Position numbers and translations under genes: made by a program. A stretch of DNA of 13,646 nucleotides from an uncultured Collinsella sp. (GTDB lineage: Bacteria; Actinomycetota; Coriobacteriia; Coriobacteriales; Coriobacteriaceae), in NCBI GenBank assembly GCA_902496005.1, contig CABUZI010000043.1:1-13646 (forward strand), read 5' to 3'. Positions 1 through 7,738 of this stretch are shown piece by piece. The notes under the pieces were generated by a model that saw nothing but the letters and a program-made list of their open reading frames with translations, was not told where the DNA came from and made no database searches. Each line of letters starts with the position of its first letter. The first letter of the stretch is position 1.

Positions 1-1
1 C

Positions 2-1708
2 TCGCGCGGCCACCTTCAGGAGGATGGCTACCATTGTCTGCAGTGCCCACGAATCACGGTGGGCAAGACGCTGGTCGACGGGCGCCTGTCGGGTGCCTAC
101 CTCCACCGCCGCGGAACCACCGCAGAAAAGGCGCTCGGCAGCGAGGCTGAGGTTGCGCTGGAGTGCTTTACCCTGTGGTCGGACGTTTCGGGCGACAGCC
201 TGACGTTCCGCCAAGTTCTCCGCTTTCCGCAAGCGCCGTCGAGTATCGAGCTGGGCGCGCCCGAGAATATCAATGGCAAAATGGTGGTGCCCGTTGCATA
301 CGAGACTGCAGGCGGTTGTGGCTGCGCATCGTACGCCGTGATCGGCCAGTCCATTGCGGGCTGGGGCGTCATGTCGCCGGACGCCACGGTGCCGCGCGTG
401 GTACCGTGGCCGCAGCATACAGGCTTTTTGGCAACCGTCGACGAGCAGCTGCAGCATGTTACCTGGACGCGAGGCGCATCGGCATTTACAACGGCACCCG
501 TGGGCGCAGCCGGCTGCGGCCCAGCATCGTTTAGCGTGGGCAACAACGGCAGGTGCGTGCTATACGTCGAGAACACCGACGGCAAAGTGGGACAAACCTA
601 CGACGAAGAAGGCAACCCGGTAGCAGTGATGGGCAAGCACTTCCGCATCTTCGCCAGCACCTTGGCAGGCGATCTGTTCACGGAGCCGTTCGTGATGTGC
701 GAGCTGGACCATCCCGTCGATCAGATAACGACATTTTTAACATCGGGAGGCATGCTCTCCGCGCTCGCCACGCACATTGTGAGCGCGGAGAAGAGCGAGG
801 CAGAGCTGCACGGCATCGAAGTACCCTTGGTGGCGTGTGCCACTCCGACGGGCGCGGTCGCTACCTCGGGCGCGGTGGTGCCCGGAGCAACAGGCGAATC
901 CTTCATGGTCACGGTGCGAAACGACGGCAACACCTTGCTGACCGCCGGCACGATCGATCTATACCGAGAGGGCTCCAGCCAGCCGTTCTCCAGCGCATCC
1001 ATCGGATTCGGAGTGAACGCACGCATGGCTTCGATCTACGATCCAGAGCTTGCCGAGGACGCTTCGGCCAACGACATGGCACACGTGAAGTACGCGCTCG
1101 AGACGCTGGGCACACGTTTTGCAACGCACCCGCTGGTAGCCGACAACGGCAACGCCGTGCTGGCACCGGGTTGCACGGCACAGTTCCGCATGAGCTTCGC
1201 CATCCCCGAGAGTTGGAGCGACGAGGTGGGCAAACGCGTAACGCTGTATGCGAAGGCACGTAATCTGGTGGCGCTCGATCCCGTAACGCTCGAGGAAATT
1301 CGACCGGGCGCAAACTCGGCGCTGGGTGCCGTACTGCACGAGCTTCATGTGCCCGACGCGGCATGCGAACGCTCAGAAGTTCAGGTCGGCGTATGCGACA
1401 GCGCGGATACGACAGGACTTCACGACGCCCCGATGACGGTCGACGGCGATGGCGGCTCGAGTGGCGGCGGTACTGACGAGGGCGGCGGCTCCAGCGGAAG
1501 CAGCTCCGGCAGCGGCAAGGATCACGGCAATAACAAGCGCTCCGGAAAAGCGGGCGCGCTTGCAGGCACGGGCGATGTCAACGCTCCCCTCATGGCAGCC
1601 GCTGCAGCACTCGCCGCAGCTGGTGCCGGCCTTGTCGCCTACAGCGCCCGCCGCACGGCGCTCGAAACCGACACCGCCAATGAGGTCAATTCGGATAAGC
1701 CTCGCTAG
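2..1708 (+). CDS. Sortase-anchored surface protein, C-terminal part (5' end outside window)
   Basis: The frame is open from base 2. The first possible start in view, GTG at 59, has no ribosome site at normal spacing and is not followed by a signal peptide, so the gene almost certainly begins upstream; residues here are counted from 59. The C-terminus is a sorting signal: a Gly/Ser-rich linker (about 462-490), LAGTG at 501-505 (bases 1559-1573), an Ala-rich membrane segment, then RR. A 17-residue tail follows, longer than usual. In this signal class (known for Actinobacteria, LAxTG) a sortase cleaves between Thr and Gly and links the protein to the cell wall. About residues 280-315 (TVRNDGNTLLTAGTIDLY) resemble a CARDB/Ig-like beta-sandwich. 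The Gly/Cys-rich part before it looks all-beta, possibly propeller-like, but I do not recognise the family. The role is unknown; adhesion or substrate binding at the surface is only a guess. Confidence 0.8.
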   Translation, partial: SRGHLQEDGYHCLQCPRITVGKTLVDGRLSGAYLHRRGTTAEKALGSEAEVALECFTLWSDVSGDSLTFRQVLRFPQAPSSIELGAPENINGKMVVPVAYETAGGCGCASYAVIGQSIAGWGVMSPDATVPRVVPWPQHTGFLATVDEQLQHVTWTRGASAFTTAPVGAAGCGPASFSVGNNGRCVLYVENTDGKVGQTYDEEGNPVAVMGKHFRIFASTLAGDLFTEPFVMCELDHPVDQITTFLTSGGMLSALATHIVSAEKSEAELHGIEVPLVACATPTGAVATSGAVVPGATGESFMVTVRNDGNTLLTAGTIDLYREGSSQPFSSASIGFGVNARMASIYDPELAEDASANDMAHVKYALETLGTRFATHPLVADNGNAVLAPGCTAQFRMSFAIPESWSDEVGKRVTLYAKARNLVALDPVTLEEIRPGANSALGAVLHELHVPDAACERSEVQVGVCDSADTTGLHDAPMTVDGDGGSSGGGTDEGGGSSGSSSGSGKDHGNNKRSGKAGALAGTGDVNAPLMAAAAALAAAGAGLVAYSARRTALETDTANEVNSDKPR

Positions 1709-1760
1709 CTCCTAGTTGCTTTTACGAGAGACGCCGACTCGGCTCATCGAACATCAAAAT

Positions 1761-1790
1761 GGGCTGGCCCCGATAACTCGGAGCCAGCCC
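1761..1790 (-). terminator. Hairpin between convergent genes, probable terminator of the lipoprotein gene
   Basis: An 8-bp GC-rich stem (GGGCTGGC 1761-1768 with GCCAGCCC 1783-1790) continues, after one mismatch, into CCGA/TCGG closed by a TAAC tetraloop. Read on the minus strand, the hairpin lies 28 nt past the lipoprotein stop and is followed by ATTTTGATG, a short U-tract. On the plus strand no U-tract follows, so termination of the surface-protein gene here is less certain. Confidence 0.6.
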
Positions 1791-1818
1791 TGAGTCGCCT
1801 GACGTAAGAATCGCGGCG

Positions 1819-2835
1819 TTACTTGAGCTTCAGTGCTTCCATCATGGGCACGGCGGCGTCCCAATCGATCTTCCAGCCAATCGACACGCGGACGGTTTCA
1901 CCCGTTGCGGGAGCCGTCGCAAACAGTGTATGGCCGTTGTCGGGACCGGTAAAGCGCAGCCACGTTATGCCGTTGTACTCGACCTGGTCGGTTGTTGTCT
2001 CCTTGCCTTCGTAGACCTGCTCTAGGCTTGCAACCTCTTCCTCCGGCGAGCGCGGGAAGATGCTGATGTTCAGGCGTCCTCCAGTCTCGTCGTGGAAGAA
2101 GTTTGCCTTTTCGCGCTCTTCGTCGGACGAATCCAGCGTGTACCCATCGGCGGCCTCGATGCTGTACGATGCGCAGTCGATGCCCGTTAAATCTGCCTTC
2201 TCGCCAGAATCGGCCACGCCGCCGGCCGCCTTGAACTCCTTGGTCTCGCAGTCCGTGGTGTCAAAGTGCATGGCCTCGTGGTTCTTAGCGGGGGCGTAAG
2301 CGTCTACGAACTCGACAGTGATGGGCCCGTAGTACGCCGTCTTGGGCGCCCAGAAATATACGTACTCAACGGTCTCACCCGGACCGATGTCTGGCCTCTC
2401 GGAAAGGTCAATTCCCTTGTGCAGATCATCGGGGGCCTCGCTTGCAACGTAGTCGAGCACAGCCGCCTTGCCGGAAGTAAACAACGGGTCGCCTGCCTCA
2501 AAATCGCCCTGGGCAGCATGCACGTTAAAGGAACTGAACGTCCTGTTCTTTGTGTTGTTGTTGGTGATCTTGATGTGCAGGTAAAAGCCGTCCTGTAGCT
2601 TGGCATCGCCACGATAGAACGTACCGTGAGCCACCGACTCATAGGTAATGCCTGCCACCTCGACCGTCTGCGACTCATAGGCCTTGGCCTTCTTGGACTT
2701 CTCCTGCACAGGTGCGCTCCCGCCCGAGCCACTCGGCGCATTACCGCCGCAGCCAGCAAGCGTACACGCCAACACAGCCGAAAGAGCCACGGTGGGAATT
2801 CCTGACAGCAGCTTCTTCGTCATGGGCTTCATCAT
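1819..2835 (-). CDS. Two-domain lipoprotein of unknown function
   Basis: A 338-residue exported lipoprotein. The N-terminus has two Lys, a hydrophobic stretch and a lipobox LAGC with the lipidated Cys at residue 29, so the mature protein should be tethered to the outer face of the membrane after signal peptidase II cleavage. A Gly/Ser/Lys linker follows (30-52). Residues about 56-185 form an Ig-like beta domain resembling the DUF5067/DUF4352 families of Gram-positive lipoproteins (pattern YLHIKITNNN then GPGETVEYVYFW). Residues about 220-338 form a second alpha/beta domain that I do not recognise. The ATG at 2835 is chosen because AAAGGAG (2844-2850) lies 8 nt upstream and the signal peptide starts at once. 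The frame stays open about 93 codons further upstream, but that extension would bury the signal peptide. The gene is alone, convergent with the surface-protein gene and divergent from the topoisomerase operon. Ligand or partner is unknown. Confidence 0.85.
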   Translation of the reverse strand: MMKPMTKKLLSGIPTVALSAVLACTLAGCGGNAPSGSGGSAPVQEKSKKAKAYESQTVEVAGITYESVAHGTFYRGDAKLQDGFYLHIKITNNNTKNRTFSSFNVHAAQGDFEAGDPLFTSGKAAVLDYVASEAPDDLHKGIDLSERPDIGPGETVEYVYFWAPKTAYYGPITVEFVDAYAPAKNHEAMHFDTTDCETKEFKAAGGVADSGEKADLTGIDCASYSIEAADGYTLDSSDEEREKANFFHDETGGRLNISIFPRSPEEEVASLEQVYEGKETTTDQVEYNGITWLRFTGPDNGHTLFATAPATGETVRVSIGWKIDWDAAVPMMEALKLK

Positions 2836-3130
2836 CCTCACCGCTCCTTTCACTTGCAGCTCATCCGTTGCCCGAGGCCTTCGTCGTCCCGTGGCATCGG
2901 CTTCCACAATGAGCGTATGACGAAACACGGCGCCGGCGAAGTGACCCGTGGCCCAAATGACGACCCACCAGCGTTCCTTATGGGCCAAAAGAACTCGCAC
3001 ATGCACGCCCCCGGCCCATAAAACGAGACGTCTGTCCCAATGTTCGATTCGATCCAACAATCCGCACGACACGTTTTCGACAACGTATCCAACCGCAAAC
3101 GCAGCAAGACGCATCCGGCCGCCTTCAAAC

Positions 3131-3167
3131 TTACTCGGACATAACCGACTCGGTTTTGTCCGAGTAA
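3131..3167. repeat. 37-bp near-perfect palindrome upstream of topoisomerase operon
   Basis: The centre is C3149. The outer arms TTACTCGGAC (3131-3140) and GTCCGAGTAA (3158-3167) are perfect complements. A3141 pairs with T3157, one T/T mismatch follows (3142/3156), and the inner arms AACCGA (3143-3148) and TCGGTT (3150-3155) are again perfect. In all, 17 of 18 positions per arm are symmetrical. The core ACTCGG recurs at 3133 and 3148 on the plus strand and at 3160-3165 on the minus strand, so the palindrome is built from related sub-sites. No T-run follows on either side, which argues against a terminator. It may be a regulator operator or a cruciform-forming site; neither is proven. Confidence 0.85.
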
Positions 3168-3174
3168 ACGAATC

Positions 3175-3205
3175 TCCATCGAACTCCGAACGGTTGTTCG
3201 ATGGA
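3175..3205. repeat. Second dyad upstream of topoisomerase operon
   Basis: TCCATCGAA (3175-3183) and TTCGATGGA (3197-3205) are perfect 9-bp inverted arms around a 13-nt centre. The flanks continue the symmetry imperfectly (CGAA at 3169-3172, TTCG at 3207-3210). The centre lies 41 bp from the centre of the 37-bp palindrome, close to four helical turns, and just upstream of the candidate -35 element. It fits a second operator, or a hairpin if the region is transcribed. Confidence 0.65.
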
Positions 3206-3216
3206 TTTCGTGTTGG

Positions 3217-3245
3217 TTGGAATCGCCCAAGGGCTGGGCTATGCT
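3217..3245 (+). promoter_or_regulatory. Candidate sigma70 promoter of topoisomerase operon
   Basis: TTGGAA (3217-3222) and TATGCT (3240-3245) are separated by 17 bp, with a purine start expected near 3252, giving a leader of about 48 nt. TTGACT at 3249-3254 is a better -35 match, but no -10 lies at a suitable distance. This is based on sequence similarity alone. Confidence 0.4.
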
Positions 3246-3299
3246 ACCTTGACTATCTATATGACTTAAACGCAGCAAAGGAGCACCGAGAGAGCGAGT

Positions 3300-5297
3300 A
3301 TGGCAAAAAACACCGCAAACTATGGTAACGACAGTATCCGCCAGCTCAAGGACGAGGAGCGCGTACGCCTGCGCCCCGCCGTCATCTTTGGCTCGGACGG
3401 ACTCGACGGCTGCGCGCATGCCGCCTTCGAGATCCTGTCCAACGCCGTTGACGAGGCGCGCCAGGGCTACGGCAAGCTCATCACCCTTACCGCCTTTCGC
3501 GATGGCTCTATCCAGGTAGAGGACAACGGCCGCGGCTGCCCGCTCGACTGGAACCCTTCCGAGAAGCGCTTTAACTGGGAGCTCGTCTTTTGCGAGCTCT
3601 ATGCAGGTGGCAAATACAACAACAACCAGGGCGGCGACTACGACTTCTCGCTCGGTACCAACGGCCTGGGCTCGTGCGCGACCCAGTACGCCTCCGAATA
3701 CATGGACGTCACGGTTTGGCGCGATGGCAACAAGTACTCCCTGCACTTTAAGAAGGGCAAGGTCGTCGGCGCCAAAAAGAAAGCGCTTGAGATTGAGCCC
3801 AGCGACGAGGACCGCACCGGCACCACCATCAAGTGGCGCCCCGATCTCGAAGTCTTTACCTCCATCAGCATCCCCCACGATTGGTATCGCGAGACAATGC
3901 GCCGCCAGGCCGTGGTCAACGCCAACGTGACCTTCCGCCTGCGCATCGAGGGCGACGACGGCGAATTTACCGAAGAGGACTTTTGCTACCCCAAGGGCAT
4001 CGAAGACTACGTGCTCGAGAAGGTCGGTACCGACTATCTCACCGAGCCCTTCTTTATCGAGGCCGACCGTCGCGGTCGCGACCGCGAGGACCTGCCCGAC
4101 TACAACGTTAAAATCACCGCGTGCATGTGCTTCTCGCGCACCTTCATGATGCAGGAGTACTACCACAACTCGTCATGGCTCGAGAACGGCGGCTCGCCCG
4201 AGAAGGCGGCCCGTAGCGCTCTGACCAGCGCCATCGATGCTTACATTAAGCAACAGGGCAAGTACAACAAAAACGAGAGCGGCATCAAATGGCAGGACGT
4301 CCAGGACTGCCTAGTGCTGGTGACCAACTGCTTCTCCACCCAGACGTCCTACGAAAACCAGACCAAGAAGGCCATCAATAACCGCTTTATCCAGCAGGCC
4401 ATGACGGCATTCTTTAAGGAACGCCTCTCGACCTACTTGATCGAGAACAAAGATGCCGCCAACAAGATCATGGAGCAGGTGCTCATCAACAAGCGCTCGC
4501 GCGAGAACGCCGAGAAGACGCGCCAGAGCATCAAGACCAACCTGCAGCAGAAGACCGACATGGCCAACCGTGTGCAAAAGTTCATCGATTGCCGCTCCAA
4601 GGACAAGAGCCGCCGCGAGATCTACATCGTAGAGGGCGACTCGGCAGCAGGTGCCATTCGCACCTCGCGCGATGCCGAGTTCCAGGGTGTTATGCCCGTC
4701 CGAGGCAAAATCCTCAACTGCCTAAAGGAGGACTACCCGCGCATCTTTAAGTCTGACATCATCATGGACCTCATGCGCGTACTGGGCTGCGGTGTGGAGA
4801 TCAAGGACAAGCGCATCAAGAACCTTGGCGCCTTTGACCTGGACAACCTCAACTGGAACAAGGTCATCATCTGTACGGACGCCGACGTCGACGGTTATCA
4901 CATCCGCACGCTCGTGCTCACCATGCTCTATCGCCTGGTGCCCACGCTTATCGACGAAGGCTACGTGTATATCGCCGAGTCGCCGCTCTACGAGATCAAC
5001 TGCAAAGAAAAGACCTACTTTGCCTACACCGAGCTCGAGAAGAACGGCATCCTCAAAGAGATTGGCGACCAGAAGTGCTCTATCAACCGCTCCAAGGGTC
5101 TTGGTGAGAACGATCCGGACATGATGTGGCTCACCACCATGAACCCCGAGACGCGTCGTCTGATCAAGGTGGAACCCGAGGACGTCACCAAGATGGAGAC
5201 CATGTTCAACCTGTTGCTGGGCAACGACGAGGCGGGCCGCAAGCGCCATATCTCCGAGCACGGCAAGGAATATCTGGACCAGCTAGACCTGCAATAG
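3300..5297 (+). CDS. Type IIA DNA topoisomerase subunit B (GyrB/ParE family, divergent; probable topoisomerase IV B subunit)
   Basis: A 665-residue ATPase/Toprim subunit of a type IIA topoisomerase, which passes one duplex through another using ATP in complex with the A subunit encoded next. The GHKL ATPase has E44 (catalytic base in FEILSNAVDEA), N48 and D75-G79 (DNGRG). The ATP lid is unusual: YAGGKY keeps the Lys (K105), but the usual GLHGVG is GTNGLG (119-124). The QTK loop is intact (Q354-T355-K356). The Toprim domain has EGDSAAG (445-451; EGDSAGG in most relatives), RGKILN (468-473), the Mg-binding D527/D529 in TDADVDG, and SKGLGE (598-603). The length suits GyrB/ParE without the long E. 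coli GyrB insertion. AAAGGAG at 3277-3283 is 16 nt from the ATG, a long spacing. The A subunit follows after 44 nt. A chromosomal gyrB elsewhere is expected, so ParE-type decatenation is inferred; a gyrase role cannot be excluded. Confidence 0.92.
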   Translation: MAKNTANYGNDSIRQLKDEERVRLRPAVIFGSDGLDGCAHAAFEILSNAVDEARQGYGKLITLTAFRDGSIQVEDNGRGCPLDWNPSEKRFNWELVFCELYAGGKYNNNQGGDYDFSLGTNGLGSCATQYASEYMDVTVWRDGNKYSLHFKKGKVVGAKKKALEIEPSDEDRTGTTIKWRPDLEVFTSISIPHDWYRETMRRQAVVNANVTFRLRIEGDDGEFTEEDFCYPKGIEDYVLEKVGTDYLTEPFFIEADRRGRDREDLPDYNVKITACMCFSRTFMMQEYYHNSSWLENGGSPEKAARSALTSAIDAYIKQQGKYNKNESGIKWQDVQDCLVLVTNCFSTQTSYENQTKKAINNRFIQQAMTAFFKERLSTYLIENKDAANKIMEQVLINKRSRENAEKTRQSIKTNLQQKTDMANRVQKFIDCRSKDKSRREIYIVEGDSAAGAIRTSRDAEFQGVMPVRGKILNCLKEDYPRIFKSDIIMDLMRVLGCGVEIKDKRIKNLGAFDLDNLNWNKVIICTDADVDGYHIRTLVLTMLYRLVPTLIDEGYVYIAESPLYEINCKEKTYFAYTELEKNGILKEIGDQKCSINRSKGLGENDPDMMWLTTMNPETRRLIKVEPEDVTKMETMFNLLLGNDEAGRKRHISEHGKEYLDQLDLQ

Positions 5298-5341
5298 CAG
5301 CAAATCGATAACGACGGCCATAAGAAGTTCAAGAGGAAATC

Positions 5342-7582
5342 GTGGCAAAGAAGAAGACGAAAACCCAGCCAAAGAAAAAGCAGGTCAACGCCGAGAACGT
5401 CATCGGCCTGCACTCCGAGGTCACCGACCAGCCGATCACGCAGACGCTCGAGGTCAACTACATGCCCTACGCCATGAGCGTCAACGTCTCGCGTGCGTTC
5501 CCCGAAATCGACGGCTTTAAGCCCTCGCACCGCAAGCTGCTCTACACCATGTACAAGATGGGCCTGCTCAAGGGCGAGCGCCAGAAGAGCGCCAACATCG
5601 TGGGCCAGACTATGAAGCTCAATCCACACGGCGATGCCGCGATCTACGAGACGATGGTGCGCCTGGCCACCGGCAACGAGGCACTGCTCGCCCCCTTTGT
5701 GGAGTCGAAGGGCAACTTTGGCAAGTACTATTCGGGCGACCTGAGCTACGCCGCCTCGCGTTATACCGAGGCCAAGCTCTCCCCCATCAGCGCCGAGATC
5801 TTCAAGGACATCGACAAGGACCCGGTCGACTTCGTTGACAGCTACGACGGCGCCATGAAGGAGCCGCGCCTGCTGCCCACCACGTTCCCCAATATTCTGG
5901 TTTCGGCCAACAAAGGCATCGGCGTCGCCATGGCATCCGATATCTGCGGCTTCAACCTCAACGAGGTCTGTACTGCCACGATGCATTACCTCAAGGATCC
6001 CGACTGCGACCTGCTCGAGTATATGCCCATGCCCGACTTCTCGACCGGCGGCGAGATTATCTACCGCCGCGAGGAGATGGAGAAGATCGTCGAGACCGGC
6101 CTTGGCAGCTTCCAGATCCGCTCCCGCTGGCGCTGGATTCCCGAAGAGCGCATCATCGAGGTCTACGAGATTCCCTACACCACCAAGACCGATGTCATCA
6201 TCGAGCGCATCGTCAAGCTCTCCAAGGAGGGCAAGGTCAAGGAGATCGCCGACATCCGCGACGAGACCGACCTCTCGGGCCTGCGCATCGCTATCGACCT
6301 TAAGCGCGGTGTCGACCCCGACAAGCTCATGGCCAAGCTCTATCGCTCGACCACGCTGCAGGATTCGTTCTCGTGCAACTTCAACGTGCTCGTCGACGGC
6401 TACCCTCGCGTTATGGGCGTGCGCCAGATTCTGCACGAATGGGTCAAGTGGCGTATTGAGTCCACGCGTCGCCGCATTAACTTTGACCTGGGCAAAAAGT
6501 CCGAGCGCCTGCACCTGCTGCACGGCCTCGAGGCGATTTTGCTCGACATCGACAAGGCCATCGCCATCATCCGCGGCACCAAGCTCGAAGCCGAGGTCGT
6601 GCCCAACCTTATGAAGGGTTTCGACATCGACGAGACCCAGGCCGAGTTTGTTGCCGAGCTTAAGCTCCGCAACATCAACGAGGAGTACATCCTCAACCGC
6701 ACCAAGGACATCGCTAAGCTTGAGGGCGAGATTGCCGAGCTTGAGGAGATCCTCTCCAGCGAGGAGAACATCAAGAAGGTCATCAGCGACGAGCTGGCCG
6801 CGGTCAACAAGAAGTACGTGATGCCGCGCCGCACGGGCAGGATCGAGCCCCATGAGGTTATCGAAGTAAGCTTGGAGCCCGAGGTCGAGGAGTACCCGGT
6901 CACCATCATGCTCTCGCGCGATGGCTACCTTAAGAAGATGACGGACCGCGTACTCAAAAAGGCGACCACGCTCAAGTACAAGGACGGCGACAAACCCTTT
7001 ATCGAGTTCCCGTCCTCCAACACGCACGAGCTGCTCGTGTTTACCAACAAGAGCCAGGTGTACAAGTGCAAGGTTGCGGCATTTGAGGACACCAAGTCGG
7101 CCCAGCTGGGCTCGTACCTGCCGACCGATCTTGAGATGGAACCCGACGAGAGTGTCATCTGGGTCATCGACCCCGAGGACTACAAGGCCGACGTGTTGTT
7201 CGTCTTTGAGAACGGCCGCGTGGTGCGCGTCGCGCTTTCTGGATACGTCACCAAGACCAACCGCAAACGCCTGAAGAACGCCATCTACGGTGGCGGCAAG
7301 CTGCTGTATGCCCAGGTGCTCAAGGAGGACCGCGACATCGCGCTGGTCTCGAGCGACTATCGTTTGATGAACTTCAACACGTCGCTGCTCAAGACCAAGA
7401 CGACCACCAACACGCAGGGCGTCCAGGCCTTTACGGCCAAGAAGGGCCGCTCGGTCACCACCGTCGGCACGACCGAGGAGATTCTTGGCGCCGGCGTCTC
7501 GGCCGAGAAGTTCACCGCGCAGAGCCTGCCTTCTGCCGGCGCCCTCATGAAGGAAAATGACATGCCGAGCTTGTTTGACTAA
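5342..7582 (+). CDS. Type IIA DNA topoisomerase subunit A (GyrA/ParC family, probable topoisomerase IV A subunit)
   Basis: A 746-residue DNA-cleaving subunit that forms the A2B2 enzyme with the preceding gene's product. The winged-helix domain carries the catalytic pair R140-Y141 (SRYTEAKLS); Tyr forms the phosphotyrosyl link with DNA. The quinolone region reads NPHGDAAIYE (94-103), so the Ser83 position of E. coli GyrA is Ala99 and the Asp87 position is Glu103 (Glu as in ParC). The tower follows (YDGAMKEP 168-175), with coiled-coil arms at about 380-405 and 440-490. A reduced beta-pinwheel lies at about 515-710, with blade strands such as LSRDGYLKKM and LFVFENGRVVRV. I see no GyrA-box (QRRGGKG), the motif needed for DNA wrapping in gyrase, which favours a ParC-like enzyme. 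The start is GTG with AGAGG 5 nt upstream. The gene is co-oriented with the B subunit, 44 nt apart, as one operon. An N-terminal Lys-rich tail (2-14) is present. Confidence 0.92.
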   Translation: MAKKKTKTQPKKKQVNAENVIGLHSEVTDQPITQTLEVNYMPYAMSVNVSRAFPEIDGFKPSHRKLLYTMYKMGLLKGERQKSANIVGQTMKLNPHGDAAIYETMVRLATGNEALLAPFVESKGNFGKYYSGDLSYAASRYTEAKLSPISAEIFKDIDKDPVDFVDSYDGAMKEPRLLPTTFPNILVSANKGIGVAMASDICGFNLNEVCTATMHYLKDPDCDLLEYMPMPDFSTGGEIIYRREEMEKIVETGLGSFQIRSRWRWIPEERIIEVYEIPYTTKTDVIIERIVKLSKEGKVKEIADIRDETDLSGLRIAIDLKRGVDPDKLMAKLYRSTTLQDSFSCNFNVLVDGYPRVMGVRQILHEWVKWRIESTRRRINFDLGKKSERLHLLHGLEAILLDIDKAIAIIRGTKLEAEVVPNLMKGFDIDETQAEFVAELKLRNINEEYILNRTKDIAKLEGEIAELEEILSSEENIKKVISDELAAVNKKYVMPRRTGRIEPHEVIEVSLEPEVEEYPVTIMLSRDGYLKKMTDRVLKKATTLKYKDGDKPFIEFPSSNTHELLVFTNKSQVYKCKVAAFEDTKSAQLGSYLPTDLEMEPDESVIWVIDPEDYKADVLFVFENGRVVRVALSGYVTKTNRKRLKNAIYGGGKLLYAQVLKEDRDIALVSSDYRLMNFNTSLLKTKTTTNTQGVQAFTAKKGRSVTTVGTTEEILGAGVSAEKFTAQSLPSAGALMKENDMPSLFD

Positions 7583-7618
7583 AACAACGGTGGCCAAACC
7601 GTCATGGGTTTACAAAGC

Positions 7619-7661
7619 AGCGGGGGCCGGAGCGCAGCAACATCGCGCTTCGGCCCCCGCT
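7619..7661 (+). terminator. Long GC-rich hairpin after topoisomerase operon
   Basis: GCGGGGGCCG (7620-7629) pairs with CGGCCCCCGC (7651-7660). The stem extends inward through one G-U pair and AGCGC/GCGCT (7631-7635 with 7645-7649), giving about 16 bp closed by a 9-nt loop (7636-7644), and outward by one A-T pair. It lies about 37 nt past the operon stop. No U-tract follows, so it may terminate poorly by the intrinsic route or mainly act as a 3' barrier. Confidence 0.6.
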
Positions 7662-7738
7662 CGCTGCAACGTAGCCGGAATAATAGGAATCCCCGTTTTT
7701 CACTCCTGCAATCCCACGGAACAAGACATGTTAAGCCG

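Larger units (their letters stand above)
2836..3299. other. 464-bp gene-free divergent control region
   Basis: The region separates the divergent lipoprotein and topoisomerase genes. The half next to the lipoprotein (2836-3120) shows nothing I can support beyond that gene's ribosome site at 2844-2850. The half next to the topoisomerase holds a 37-bp palindrome, a second dyad, a sigma70-like promoter and an AAAGGAG ribosome site at 3277-3283. The open frames crossing it on both strands have no recognisable protein character. Confidence 0.6.

Noticed and set aside
18..26. AGGAGG followed directly by ATG at 24, as a possible start of the first gene
   Set aside because: The ATG is out of frame with the surface protein and has no spacing; its short frame has no protein character.
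2836..3114. In-frame 93-codon upstream extension of the lipoprotein, somewhat hydrophobic
   Set aside because: It would bury a clear signal peptide and lipobox; AAAGGAG sits correctly before ATG 2835.
2948..3328. 126-codon plus-strand frame crossing the control region into the topoisomerase start
   Set aside because: Out of frame with the topoisomerase, no recognisable motifs, and it covers the palindrome and promoter.
2850..4166. 438-codon antisense frame over the topoisomerase B subunit and the control region
   Set aside because: Shadow of a GC-rich gene; Val/Ala/Gly-rich translation without domain character.
5024..7597. Very long open frame (857 codons) antisense to the topoisomerase A subunit
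   Set aside because: It mirrors the codon bias of the real gene, has no family motifs or ribosome site, and runs across two strongly recognisable genes.
7587..7602. Small ACGGT/ACCGT hairpin just after the topoisomerase A stop
   Set aside because: Only 5 bp and no T-run; the 16-bp hairpin after it is the better candidate.
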